From the NCBI GenBank assembly GCA_000611775.1, contig KK106981.1:5334927-5398926 (forward strand): a stretch of DNA of 64,000 nt, in the 5' to 3' direction. The notes beneath the pieces are model-generated. The model searched no databases. It was not told where the DNA came from and saw only the letters and a list, made by a program, of their open reading frames with translations. Numbering within the stretch: the first letter of the stretch is position 1; every line of letters starts with the position of its first letter. This document shows positions 20,907 through 32,117 of this stretch, piece by piece. The position numbers and the translations under genes were made by a program. The DNA comes from Umbilicaria muhlenbergii (Eukaryota; Ascomycota; Lecanoromycetes; Umbilicariales; Umbilicariaceae).

Positions 20907-21858
20907 GGACTAGGCCACGGTAAAAGTAAACAGACGAGCAAAGCGACCGCCGAGGACAGAGACAATATCAAATACGAGGCACCACAAATAAAGTAATGTC
21001 TTTAGGGGTCGGTTCGCAAGCACGAGGGTTTTCTAGCGGCGAAATGCCTTCGCAGCAACGTCCAAGTCATCCACTGGGCCAGCCCTAAATCAAAAAGTGC
21101 ATGAGATTAATGGAATAATGAGGTCCCTCTGAACAGGACTCCAAGAGGTCCTGAAGAAAATGGTGAAGATGATGAGCAGGCAGAATGATCGGGTGGGTTT
21201 ACATAGCAAGGGCGGCATCGAGAAAATTCTGCGGAACTTTGTGGCTGATGTTAGACTCTGACTCGGCACTTTTTGTTCAGGGCATACGGGAATGCGTACA
21301 CAGCCAGCTTCGACTTCCTCACTCGGTCTTGAATGCTTGATGGAGTGATTTAGTGAGTATCGTACCATCGTCGGAAATCCACTGAGCCACATGAGGCGTG
21401 ATAGTTTGGATCCGTTCCAGGTACGAGAACTATCGGAATGATGCCGTGTCGTTGTACGCAGCGAGATAGGTGCCTTATATTGTTTGAGAACTTAAGCGCA
21501 CCTCTAACCTTGTCACCACTAACTAACATCATCTTCAACAATCAGCCATCCGGCTCGCCAAAGGACGGATTCCACTCTAGACCAATTAACCATTAACTCT
21601 CTCGCAGTTCTCTCCGCAAAGCCCCAAATCGATCCCATACGCAACGTGACTAAAGCTTATGTAGCCTAATAGCCCCATATAATAGCAAATACATGAAGAC
21701 TTGAAGAGCAAATGTAAATTCGTGCTAGGCTACAATCTATCTCTAACTTTTAGCTACTTCGCGAGTAGGTCAAGAAGATATGAGCTTCCCCGAGACATGC
21801 CAGGCCGCTATAGAACCTCGGAGCGCAAGACGTCCAGAGACAGCCTCACTAAATTACC
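20907..21858. other. Spacer upstream of ADC synthase
   Basis: The first few hundred bases should include the ADC synthase promoter. Two minus-strand ORFs at 21090-21392 and 21350-21541 overlap and share no recognised family; they might be remnants but I cannot support it. The rest shows nothing. Confidence 0.35.
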
Positions 21859-23866
21859 TCACAGATGGGTACGAGCTTTCTCACATGCTACCAGATCAGG
21901 CAACCGCCTTGGTGGCGACATGGACTCCCAAGCAGCCATGAATTTCACAAGCTTAGCCTCCTGATTTGCCGGTGCGACAACTTGCAGCCCATATGGTCTT
22001 CCACTACTCTTTACGTATCCTAGTGGAACAGCAGCCATCAAATATTCTAAAATTTAAGCCTTAGAAATGCTTCGTGGAGGCACTTGGAGGAGGAGTTACG
22101 AGCTCCCACTGAAACACCGGTGTAAAAGCTGTCGGAGTAGCACACGACAATGTCAACGCCGAGTTCTGCTATGGCTTTATCGACGCCCTCTGTGGCTGAC
22201 TATTGCTTGCAATGCTTCAGTGATTCTTCCATGTCCGGGTCGGGCCTGGCTTGCTTGATCAAGCGGCGAAGACCATCCTGATTGGGGCAATAGTCTGGTG
22301 AAAGGTAAGCCTATAGACCGCACGCGCGCTGCTCAATCATATCCTCGTCGAACTCCTAGTCAGCGTGTGACTCAATGAAGGCGAAAATATCCTCCAAGTT
22401 CCGAGCCCTAGAAAATTCGAGATCTTGTAGATAGCGATCGCAGCCGTTCTTTGATTGGTGGCCTTCTAGAAATCAGCGAAATGAAAAGCATGCTGGAAAA
22501 GTGGCAAGGGTAAAGCTGGCCGCTGTAGGATGGAGCCCACGGATGACAAGGTCCATGGTATCATCCACATTAATGTCCCCGATCATGTATTGTTCTGGAG
22601 GCGTGTTGTATACATCGACGACGTTTGGCTCCATGACTCCGTAAGGTTTCCTTTGCCTGAGCACACTATCTCGCCTGTCAACAGTGAGGATACTGGCATG
22701 TCATTGTTGGCTATATGCTTACCGTCTGTCGAAAATACTTCGGGTCTTGGGGTTGACTATCAGCCGGCAGACGCCACTTCTCAATGTCCAAGAAACCGAC
22801 GGAGATATCCTGTAGTCTCTCAGAGCTAGCAGCAGCAGCCAATGTCCCATCAACGTGCAAAGCATCGCATGCTAGAGCGACATCCATCGCACCTTTGCCC
22901 ATAGCTCCAACGGCGTCGAAGCAAGATGTTAGATGGAAAATGCCTTTCAGAGAGATTGAACCTGGAGTGAGCTTTAGTGCATACAGCGCAGCAACCGCCG
23001 CTGGAGAGACGATGGATCCAGACGTCTCGGTTCACAGGGCGATGGGACTGAATCCGGATGCTCCTCCAACAGCTGAGCCAGTCGATGAGCCCGCGGGCGT
23101 CTGGAAAGTCAGCATCAAGATAGTCAGAAAGGCCGTGCACCTACAGTTTCTCCTCTCCTCATCTCGCCGAGCTTGAATCCTGTGGGAATAAAGGCTGGTT
23201 GGTACATTCCTCCGATAGCCGACCATCCGCTTACGCCTCTGGTTGCAACATGGGTCAGTTTCTACAGAAAAGCTACCGCCGATGGATGAAGCTTGCGATC
23301 CCTACGTCAGCCGCGGCGAAGAATGGCATACTTCATCCCAAGCAGTTCAGTTATGTTTGACTTTCCGAGAATGATGACGCCTTGATCGACCAACTGCAAG
23401 CCGGTGAGCTCGGTCCACGCATGATGGGCGTTGCATTCACGTTGTTGACCATATTTGCATTTCCTGATGGACGAACCTAAAAGCGCATGAAACCTGACGG
23501 TGGTTGTCATTCCAAGGGATGCGTCTGCGGCAATAGCATCCTTGGAAAGCTTTAGCAGGAGTACAAATAGATTGTGTAGTTGGCGTTCACTTTGATAAGG
23601 ATGGGAATGCCATGAAGCGGTCCACGAATCCTTCCTTCTGAACGCTCCTTCTCGAGCTTTGCAGCTTCAGAGATCACTTGAGACTTTGGCGGGGTCGAAA
23701 TAATTGCACGACATTTGGCTCGGGTGACGTTGTGTTTCGTGATTTGAGAGAGGTATGTTTCCACGATCTGAACACTACTGACAGTGCCTGCCTCCAGGAG
23801 CTGACGAAGGTCGTTCGCGGTCGCCGTCAGGACATCGAATGAAGCTTCAGACTCGGAAGCAGCCAT
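21859..23866 (-). pseudogene. Decayed amidase-signature gene
   Basis: Minus-strand fragments line up in order with a fungal amidase of about 550 residues. The N-terminus (23866-23595) reads MAASESEASFDVLTATAND and ends GPLHGIPILIK; a 50-bp GT-AG intron then leads to DAIAADASLGMTTT. Next come QGVIILGKSNITE, TPAGSSTGSAVGGASGFSPI (the Ser-rich amidase signature), SPAAVAALYALKLTPGSISL, GIFHLTSCFDAVGAMGKGAM, MEPNVVDVYNTPPEQ and the C-terminal VPLGYVKSSGRPYGLQVV, then APANQEAKLVKFMAAWES, up to the stop at 21859. The pieces lie in different frames and some breaks fit no intron. There is an in-frame TAG before SATEGVDKAIAELGVDIVVC where the family has coding sequence. The enzyme would have hydrolysed amides with a Ser-cisSer-Lys triad. 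A heavily intron-split functional gene is less likely, given the in-frame stop. Confidence 0.7.
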
Positions 23867-25460
23867 TTTGGATGAGTTTCCGGGTACGAGCAAAGATGTT
23901 ACGCTGCGAGCGGGGCACAGCCCTTCATCCCATCCTCGCCCGAAGACGGGGGCAGCAGCCTGGTAAATGCTTCGTCAGCTCCACTGAATCGGACAATGCA
24001 GCGTTGCTGTCGCATCGCGATCGAGGCAAGAGGCAAGACGAGATGTATCTTGGAGCAGAATATCAGGAACGGGAGAGTGAATTAGCAATAGCTTGAGAGC
24101 GAGACTCTGAACATGCAATATGGTCAGCATTGGCGTCTGTGCTCCAGGATCAGCAGCCTATGGGACTTACCTTAGGCACCTCCTGTGCGTACCAACAGCA
24201 CGTGCTTCGGCCGCCTATCGCGATGCCAAGCATCACAGTATGGCCACACCCCAACCTCGTCAGATGCTGCCTCCAGATGTCCTCGAATCATAATCGTCAT
24301 TCCACCACTTCGCTCTCAACTCTGTAAACACTCAACCACCACAGCTTCTACCGTCTGCTGTAAACAGCAAAATGGCCTTCGACAAGTCACGGCGGCGGAA
24401 ATGCACGTCTGCCAGCAGAGTCACTGCCGGCTTGCTCCTCTCTTTCCTCACAATCGGCCCCGCCACCACCGCTGCCTGGGTAGAATCCGGAGCGCAAGCG
24501 CCGCTTCTACCGGTCTGTCCCTCACACTCCACGCCTGCAACGACAGTTACGAGTGGAGATATTTCTGTCTAGGCCAGCAAAAATTCAGTCTGCGACATGT
24601 GTTCCACTGTGGGACGTCCCTATATCCTACCCTGCACCGACGACTCGATGTGAATCCTCACAAAGTCAAGGCCGCACTCGCCGGTAAGGCGGACGGAGAA
24701 GACGGCGTTGGACCTTTCCTGACGCGATCGTTGTCAGTGCATATACTGAGGCTGCAAGAAAGGGGGGTGAATGATATAGCACCGCTACTATATGCAGCGC
24801 AGCCACTTCGCCGCCAATCCTATCGACAAAATGAGTGGGCAGACTCCAACTGGGGGTCCCCTCGACCGACAACAATGATGAAAGGGTTTGGAAAACATTT
24901 GGTAGATTGATACTAAAAGACATGGATCACTCAATCTGCCGTCCAAGAATCCCCAGATATCGCTCCGTTTTTTGAGTCGTCGAGTGGCCTTTGACTAAAG
25001 CCTGTCACTTGATTTGACCCCGCGCCCGCCGCCTATCGAGTACTTCCACCAGCTCACGAGTCCTTCCATTCTCCGACCACTCCACCTAGGAGACCCTTGT
25101 ACGACCCACGCCGACAAATGCCAGACATCGGATCATTCTTATGCTCGTCTATCTGCGTGGGCATGATCCAGATGTTGAAGCATACAGACACCTTTTCAGC
25201 GCAGAAATCTGCTTTTAGAACCTCGACATGAGAATCGATACCGCTCTTCGTGAATCATTTGGATTCGCCTGCTAGTGTTAGCTTCGGGGCCGATCAAAGT
25301 AGAGCGATTTAGACCTACAAGCTGGCTAGAGTGCTCCGCTGGTTTGCGGTCATAAAATGGGCGTGCCGGGGGAGAAGGTAGCTGGTGGGGTGCAATTTGC
25401 CGCAAAACCCAGACTTGCCTCTGCCTTGTATGAGTGAGCTACAACCAAGCATGAAACTGC
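23867..25460. other. Long spacer with a possible relic ORF
   Basis: The gap is 1.6 kb. A plus-strand ORF from 24372 begins MAFDKSRRRKCTSASRVTAG and continues with LLLSFLTIGPATTAA, which resembles a signal peptide, and stops at 24572. In another frame the coding-like phrase GLSLTLHACNDSYEWRYFC follows, so this may be the remains of a small secreted cysteine-containing protein. The support is weak. Nothing else in the gap is convincing. Confidence 0.25.
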
Positions 25461-26732
25461 TCAATGCGCCGCCAAAGCCTCCAGCAACTGCAAATTAGAC
25501 GCCTCGTCACTCTGTTGAGAGTTTTCCTCAGACGATACCGCCGAGCTAGTTGACTCTGCCGATTGCTCAATACCAAAAGTCTCGGGACACAGTTTCTGCA
25601 CTAACTCCATCACCCAGATCGCATCGACTTGTCGGCCTTGCGACAGAAGCAGGCAAGCGGAGTCCAAGCATAATCGCACAGTGCTTCGGCGTTGACGAGG
25701 TGTTGCCATCAGAAGCATCTCAGGAGACAGGCTTCGTAAGCGGCGCAGGGCTGGTACCCAATCGGGTCTGACAGGATGATGTAACAGTAACAGAGGTATG
25801 CAGTTTGAACTTGAAGGCATCCATGTTTGTACTCTCTGAACGAAACCATTATACAAGTCAACATCGAGAACAGTGACCGCCGGTCGGTGTACCAGAGCAT
25901 TAACCAAATATTTCCCAGCTGGCCCAAAAGTGGCCTTTGAGTGGGCCCAACAATCGGTGCGCACTGGACTGCCAAAGGGTCCGTCCCCAGTACAGCACAA
26001 GAAACACTTCATGGCAGCATCGAAGCCGCCTCCGTAGTCAACTTCCGATTTCACCAATTGCAGAAGGACATTAGCCGTTCTCCATCTTGAATCTGCCAAG
26101 TCGCTTGCGGCTTCAGCTTCTTTGCTCTCGAGAGTGATCTGCAACCTTCGTAGCCAACGCCATGCTAATGTCTGATGGCCTTCAGCCACGAGAAATGGCA
26201 TAAAAGCGGCGACAAATTTGTGATCCAAGAGAAAGGTGTTCGACCCTTCCAGCCCGCTGGACCAGAGCCAGCTCACTACGGTGGACCCAGCAGCGGAGGA
26301 CCTGAGAGAGTTTGTCGCTTTCAGATCTGTAGAAGCCACCGCGCTCTTGTATTGTGCCTGGAGGTACTGCTTTGCAATGTCGAGCGTGGCCGTGCCGGCA
26401 GCAACTTGCTCTTTAAAGTAGTCCATTGGCCGTCGAACGAAAAGCTGCGCATCTTCAACAGTTCCATGATTACCACCAATACGGCTGCCCGAAGGTGACC
26501 CCCGCCTTCTGGTTTTCACATTGAACAGTGGATTCGTGAGTATAGAATGCAGGTGATGCTGTGCGTGGTGAGCTTGACCCGAAGAAGTCACTGGATGCTC
26601 TCGGTCAAGCTGCCGTCTGAAGGAAGCCTTGAGTAGGGCCAGAAGCTTCCGGGATTCGCGAGGATTCAGTGGTAAAGGTTGATGAATCTTGGAGGTCAAT
26701 AACCGTGGATTAAGCGCCGTAGATATCTTCAT
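25461..26732 (-). CDS. Conserved protein of unknown function, possible mitochondrial targeting
   Basis: This single-exon ORF has 423 codons. The N-terminus is basic and short on acidic residues (MKISTALNPRLLTSKIHQPL, later KLLALLKASFRRQLDREHP), which would fit a mitochondrial presequence, followed by a His-rich phrase (HHAQHHLHSILTNPLF). The middle has predicted helices with an alpha-solenoid feel (KFVAAFMPFLVAEGHQTLAW, RWLRRLQITLESKEAEAA) and several Cys (KCFLCCTG). The end is acidic and Ser-rich (SSAVSSEENSQQSDEASN). I recall similar unnamed proteins in other filamentous ascomycetes but cannot assign a role. It is divergent from DEF1, with about 530 bp between start codons. The clean frame and mixed composition make coding likely. 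Confidence 0.72.
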   Translation of the reverse strand: MKISTALNPRLLTSKIHQPLPLNPRESRKLLALLKASFRRQLDREHPVTSSGQAHHAQHHLHSILTNPLFNVKTRRRGSPSGSRIGGNHGTVEDAQLFVRRPMDYFKEQVAAGTATLDIAKQYLQAQYKSAVASTDLKATNSLRSSAAGSTVVSWLWSSGLEGSNTFLLDHKFVAAFMPFLVAEGHQTLAWRWLRRLQITLESKEAEAASDLADSRWRTANVLLQLVKSEVDYGGGFDAAMKCFLCCTGDGPFGSPVRTDCWAHSKATFGPAGKYLVNALVHRPAVTVLDVDLYNGFVQRVQTWMPSSSNCIPLLLLHHPVRPDWVPALRRLRSLSPEMLLMATPRQRRSTVRLCLDSACLLLSQGRQVDAIWVMELVQKLCPETFGIEQSAESTSSAVSSEENSQQSDEASNLQLLEALAAH

Positions 26733-27261
26733 CGGACTTCCGGTGCTCCCACTCCAGTGGGGTGATGGCGTGCTGCTCGCGACTACCCTCAGCTTCCACG
26801 GCTGCTCGAACGGTCATGGCCACACCCCGAGCGAGAACGAGCTTGATGAGGGTTTGAAGGCAGTGGAACACGCTCGCACCTGGATTGTTCCCCTCCTCCG
26901 CTGGCCGAACAAGGCTTAGTGGGCCATTAGTGGGCTCGCTAAGACACGCCGCGCCGCGAAACAGCGTCCCCTGCATCAATTATTCCCATCTGCGGTTGCT
27001 TCGATCTAGGTGATCAGGACCTTAGCTGCTGCCTCTCGTGACCATTCACCTTCACATTCATCGTCTGGAGCTGATTCTTCGCCTTCAGCTCTACCGCCAT
27101 CACTTGTTTCAATCCACTCGTCAAGCTCTTCTCACCCTCTGATCGTTGATGGGTTAAGCCTTGTCGCATCGTCAAAGTCGAAAAGCTTGCGAACTCAACA
27201 GCTCGAAATCAAACCAGCCGCTTCTTCCCTCGCCTTGCCATCGTGCTCAACACATATCGCC
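26733..27261. promoter_or_regulatory. Divergent promoter region of the 423-residue protein and DEF1
   Basis: The 529-bp gap contains both promoters. On the DEF1 side the frame is open upstream of the chosen ATG back to about 27010 but has no in-frame ATG, so that stretch is most likely leader. The leader is Ser/Ala-codon-like and C/T-rich. Confidence 0.45.
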
Positions 27262-30200
27262 ATGTCTGAAGTACAATCAAGATCGTCGGCTCCTCGCGGG
27301 AGGAGCTCAGGTCGCGGTGGTCGTGGAAGCTACAGCTCTAGAGGTGGACGTGGTAGCAGCCGGCAGACAAACGGTGATAAAACAGAGTTCGCATCCTCAA
27401 CTACATATGAAGATGAGGGCGAGATCGGCCAACTCAAGAAGCAGTATGCTTCGAAGTTGAGCACGGTGAAAGAGATGTTCCCGGACTGGACCGACGAAGA
27501 CATCGTCTTTGCCTTACAGGAAACTGACGGCGACCTTGAGAGCACGATCGAACAAATTACAGAAGGCATGTGGACTCAAAGTCGTTTTGAATGAGCCTTA
27601 GTATGATAGATTGCGACGAACTGCTAACGTATTCTATGTTATCAGGCAATATCTCTCAGTGGGGCGAGGTTAAGAAGAAGACAAAAGATCGTTCTCGCTC
27701 GAAAGTCAAGGACACCACAGCCCCTTTCACTGAAACGTCCAACGGGCCGTCTCGTGGTGGGCGAGGACGTGGCGGAGCGGAAGGCATACGCGGTGGACGT
27801 GGGCGCGGTGCAGAGCGTGGTCGTGGAGGAGGCCGTGGTGGTAGGGGCGGTTCCATGGTCAATGGCTCCCGAGGTGCAACCGTGGACAAATCTTTCCCAG
27901 ACTTCGCTGGCACAACCACGTCTGCTGAGACATCGGCTTGGGACTCATCGACGCCGAACATCACTGCGGTGGAGGGCAATTGGGATCAGCCAGCTGAAAC
28001 GACCACAGCCTCTCCAGAGAATTCATGGGAGAATGTTGTTGCCCCGGAACCAGTCCAAGCAAAGGCTCCGGAAGAGCAGAGGACTAGCTTGAAGCCGGAT
28101 GGGACTAGAAGCTGGGCAAGCATCTTCAACAAGCCGCCCCCTGCACCAGCGCAGCAGAAAGTATCACAGCCACCCCCGATCCAAGAGTTTGAACCCGAGC
28201 CTCCTGCCCAAGCCGAGCCTGCTCCCGTACAATATGATGAACCTGGTCTGCCACCACCAATTCCCGTAGAGGAGCGGCCCAAAACCCCACCAATGCCTAC
28301 TGCGTCGACGTCGGAACCAGCAGCGGACATTACACCTTCAAAGGATGAGTTGACCGAGACGAACCTCGAGCAAGTGCTAGACACCTCAATCCCTCCTGCA
28401 ACGGCCACTGCAGCCAGCACAGTTGCAAGTACCCAAGATCCTCGAAGTGCAGCTGGTAGTGCTACACCTCTGCAAGCATCACAGCAACCGTCAGCAGCGC
28501 GACCTCCTATGGGAGGATTTGCAACCAGTGCTTACAAAGCCACTGCCGGTCCTGTTCGCTCTGCAAGCTTCCAGCGGCGGGTCATGGAACAACAAGAAGC
28601 AGTCGTTATGCCAAGTAACCATGCCGTCGATCGTGCGGCTGTGCAATTTGGCAGCATGGGACTGAATGGCGCTGCGGAAGACCTAGACGTCGATGACGAT
28701 AGAGAGGAAGCAGAAACACGAGCTCAACCACCTCAGCACTCTCCAAATGCTCCAAGAGCTACTTTGCCACCCGCGCCGCAACAGCAGGCCTTTTCTGCGG
28801 AGCAACCATTGAATGAGTCTCTACCAACCCCGCGGCAAGCTCCGGGACTTCCACCTGCTGCACAGCAGCCAGGCCAACTTCTTCCGGCCGAGCAAGCTGC
28901 ACCACAATCGACTACTCAAGGAAATCATCCGTACAATCAGTTCAACAGTCGTTACGGCACTCAGCCAACCCAGCCGGAGGCTTCTGCTCCTGTTCAGAAA
29001 GCCTATGAGCCTTTTGGTCAACAAGCTCAGCAGCCTCAGGCTCAACAGCATCAGTATGATGGTTATGCTACACAATCCCAGGCGCAGACCCAGCCTAACC
29101 AGCAGGCTCACTCCCAGGCTGGCGCATTTTCATCCGCTCCAAGTGACTACTCATCGTACTATACCACTGATAGCCAGCGCAATGCTTATCCGAGCTATTA
29201 CGGGAACTTTGCTCAGCAAGGGCAGCAGAGCCAGCAGGATGCAGGTGCTTCTCAGCCACGAGTTGGAAGCGCTTTCAGTTCGAGTGTCGGAGACCAACCA
29301 TCGCAATATGCGACAAGCCAGGCACAGCAACCGCAGGCTCGCCTTGGACAAGGTACCGATGCTCAGACAAGTGGGCACAGCACACCCAACCCAGCTCTTT
29401 CAGGGCAACAACAGCAGAACCCGCCTCAACCCTCTCACCAGATGCAACAGCAACCCCAAGGACAGGCTGGGGGACAAGGCGCTTACCCATATGGCCCCTC
29501 GTACTATCCGTATAACTACTACATGAACCAGGTAAGTCATCATTCATATGGTCGCGAGCGACCAATGTTTGATGACGTCCGACGATATGAGGAGCCTTAT
29601 CTTACACATAACCAACAGTTCGGGTATGGCAATCAGGGCTATGGAGGCCCATTCGGAGGGAAGCAACAGGGCATGTATGGCCAACCACACCAAGGCTATG
29701 GCATGTCACCCCAATCCTCTTATGAGCACTCCTCATCTCCCGCAAATGTTGGTGGCTTTGGCCAGCACTCGGTGCCTGGCAGAGATGGTGCCGCCAGCGG
29801 AGCTTATGGACGCACGGGCTCGGCCCAAGCATCGGAGAGTCAACAGAACTCGGCCAGCGGAGGGGCATTTGGCGGTGTACCGGACGTCTTTGGTCGGTCT
29901 CAATCCGGTTACTCGAGTCAGGGCCAGGCCCTCGGGCAGCAGCACAGCGGCCAGCAGAGCGGTAACGAAGACGCTATGAGAAGTTACGGAGAGTCCAAAG
30001 GACCTGGTGGGCCCAGCCCTGCCCTCGGTCAGCCTGGACGCCCAGGGTCTGCGGCCAATAACATTCCGGGTCAGAGCGGTCTTCCACCACCGCAACCCCA
30101 GAGTCAGCAAGGTTACGGCGGATATCCGAGTCACATGAGTCATCAGATGCACGGCCAGCAGGGCTCCCAATACGGCACCGGCTTAGGGGGCTTGGGTGGT

Positions 30201-30326
30201 CACCATCAGACGGGTGGTCAGAATCATCAGGGTAGCGGGTACGGCAGCTATGGCGCTTCTGGCTTTGGCGGTAGCTACTACGGCAGCAACAACCGTGGTG
30301 GATGGGGCGGGAATTACGGACATTGA
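27262..30326 (+). CDS. DEF1: Def1-like CUE-domain protein (RNA polymerase II degradation factor)
   Basis: Def1 helps ubiquitylate and remove stalled RNA polymerase II. Three exons, 27262-27565, 27646-29531 and 29619-30326, give 965 residues. The N-terminus is Arg/Gly-rich (RGSYSSRGGRGSSRQ). The CUE domain lies at about 50-95 (LSTVKEMFPDWTDEDIVFAL and DLESTIEQITEG), then NISQWGEVKKKTKDRSRSK. A second RGG-like block, a Pro/Ala linker and a very long Gln/Ser/Gly/Tyr-rich tail follow. The first intron appears to be GC-AG (27566-27645, exon end AAG, donor GCATGT, branch-like CTAAC near 27623). A weak GT donor at 27584 would add five residues. The second intron (29532-29618, 87 bp) is in frame, so retention would insert 29 residues. 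The spliced N-terminus aligns without a gap to yeast Def1 (ITSGAVTRWDEVKK, as I remember it). Family assignment is strong. Confidence 0.85.
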
Positions 30327-31226
30327 TTTCCCTCTGATCTCGACTTTCGATGTTGAGAATAAGGTAGTCAACCGCCGTGGTAGCTTCGATTATGCATGCC
30401 CCTTTTAGGCTTGCTGCTGTTGTGTTATGGGGAAGTTGCAATTGTCTTCTTGTTTGTCTCTACTCTCTTATGTTTTCGACTAGCTCTCGGCTCCGATGTT
30501 GATGCATTTGGCGAAGTCACACAAATTCGCTCCGGGAGCGTGTCAAATGATTGCACTCTGGTTCGTTGCGTTTACAAAACGAGAATGTTGTGGGCTTGTT
30601 CAACCACACATTTACTGTATTTTAGGTGGATTCGCATACAGGCGACGAGAAAAGCCCTTGTGGATCAGTCTTAGGAGATCCATAATGCAAAGCCATCGGT
30701 GAAAAGCCTCGGTGATGCAGCTTCAGATGGAGTAAGAGGCTAACATGCCGCTGCTGCTACCACGGGTAATTGCTGTGAAATTGTTCGAATATCATTGAAT
30801 GCCAGGTCCTTGCGAAGGCTCCGAACGTGAGTGGATCGGTGCAAAGATGCATGTGCTGAAGTCGCGGATCATCACAAGCAGCAGATGGCTCGCAAGTGTG
30901 TGATTACTCGGGGCGCTGAAGATAGCACCAGACTAAACCAATTGACGAACGAGTTGCGGTAGCGCCCGACGTGATCGAACCGTCAAACGAGTAATCAACA
31001 AGCTCGAAGACCCCTGCGCAAATCCCCTAGACGACAGGTTCGTGTTTCGCTATCGCAAACCTCCAACCTCCATCCCCATCCTCTGCATCTCCCATCACCC
31101 CCAGCTCTCCCCCATCGCCACAAGAGCTTCAACTTTTGCGCGCTCGGTCGCAACAGCTTCGCGACCACATTCGCTTCAGCTTTGCATTCCTAGCTGTTAC
31201 CAATCATCCCAGATACTGTCGCTACC
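30327..31226. other. Intergenic region, DEF1 3' end to HVA1 promoter
   Basis: No gene is supported in these 900 bp. The right end (about 31060-31130) is C/T-rich (CCTCCAACCTCCATCCCC), a common feature of fungal promoters just upstream of transcription starts, and leads to the HVA1-like ATG. Confidence 0.4.
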
Positions 31227-32117
31227 ATGGCTAGCGAGGAACCCGAGAAAGGAGACCAAGGCAAGTCTTCGCGCGTCTTCCATTTCGCTTTCATCTCAAG
31301 CATTATCACGCTCAACAAGCGCGCGTACTCACACTGCGCATGAGCGCGCTTCGGCCAACTCCACGCGTCACATTGCAACACCGCCGACCTCCTGTCCACC
31401 TAAGTTGAATCCGAGCTGACCCGTTCCGCCATCCCAGTGTCCTGGCAATGGAGCGGCGGCCGTCCCTCCGGCGAAGTCGTCGAAAAGAAAACCGAAGGCG
31501 AACTCTCGATCCAGTCCAAAAAAGGCAACACCATCAAGAAGAACGCCTCGGCCGACAACCCCGCCCTGCACATCGCCCGCCCAGGCAACGACGTCGTGAA
31601 GCGCGCGAGCGAAGTCGAAGTCGACGAGAAAGCAGCCGGCACTAGCGCCGCCGCCGCCGACGAAGAAGACAAGAAGGAAGAAAACGGCACCGACGCCAAA
31701 CCCGGCGAGAAGCACGCGCGTGACGAAGACGCCGCCGCCGCCCCGGAAGGCGAATCCGAGCCCAAAAAAGCCAAACCCGCCACCCCAGCCAAAGCGCGCG
31801 GCCGGCCCAAGAAAACCGAAGAGAAGCCGAAAGCGACTCCGGCGAAGAAGCCGACGGCCGCGGAAAAGAAAGCCTCCGCTGCCGCCGAGAAGAAGGAAGC
31901 TGCTGCGGCGGAGAAGAAGGAGGCAGCTGCGGCGGAGAAGAAGGACGAGGCTGCTACTGCTGCTACTGCGGCGGAGCCGAAGAAGGCGAGGGGGAGGCCG
32001 AAGAAGGTGGAGGGTGAGAAGAAGGCCGCGGCGGCGGGGCCGAAGAAGGAGAAGAAGACTAGGACGCCGGCCACGACGGATGGAGTGGGGAGTCGTACGC
32101 GGAGCAAGAAGACCTAG
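31227..32117 (+). CDS. Hva1-type TUDOR-like domain protein with AT-hooks
   Basis: Two exons, 31227-31260 and 31438-32117, give 237 residues. The first exon encodes MASEEPEKGDQ plus one base. The intron is GC-AG with the classic donor AAG|GCAAGT and a CCCAG acceptor; no GT donor gives the right phase. The junction reads GDQVSWQWSGGRPSGEV, the start of the hypervirulence-associated (Hva1) TUDOR-like domain, which runs to about residue 70 (IQSKKGNTIKKNASADNPAL, then HIARPGNDVVKRASEV). Then come an acidic linker, two AT-hook-like motifs (ARGRPKKTEEK and ARGRPKKVEGEKK) flanking Ala/Lys repeats (AEKKEAAAAEKKEAAAAEKK), and a basic end (GSRTRSKKT). The tail looks like a histone H1 C-terminus, so chromatin or DNA binding is a fair inference. 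Its cellular role is not known to me. The 177-bp intron is long for this window. Confidence 0.8.

Noticed and set aside
24372-24910. Possible small secreted cysteine-containing protein
   Set aside because: A signal-peptide-like start and a Cys-containing phrase lie in different frames with no supporting intron; noted as spacer content only.
27010-27261. N-terminal extension of DEF1
   Set aside because: The frame is open but has no ATG; the family start matches the ATG at 27262.
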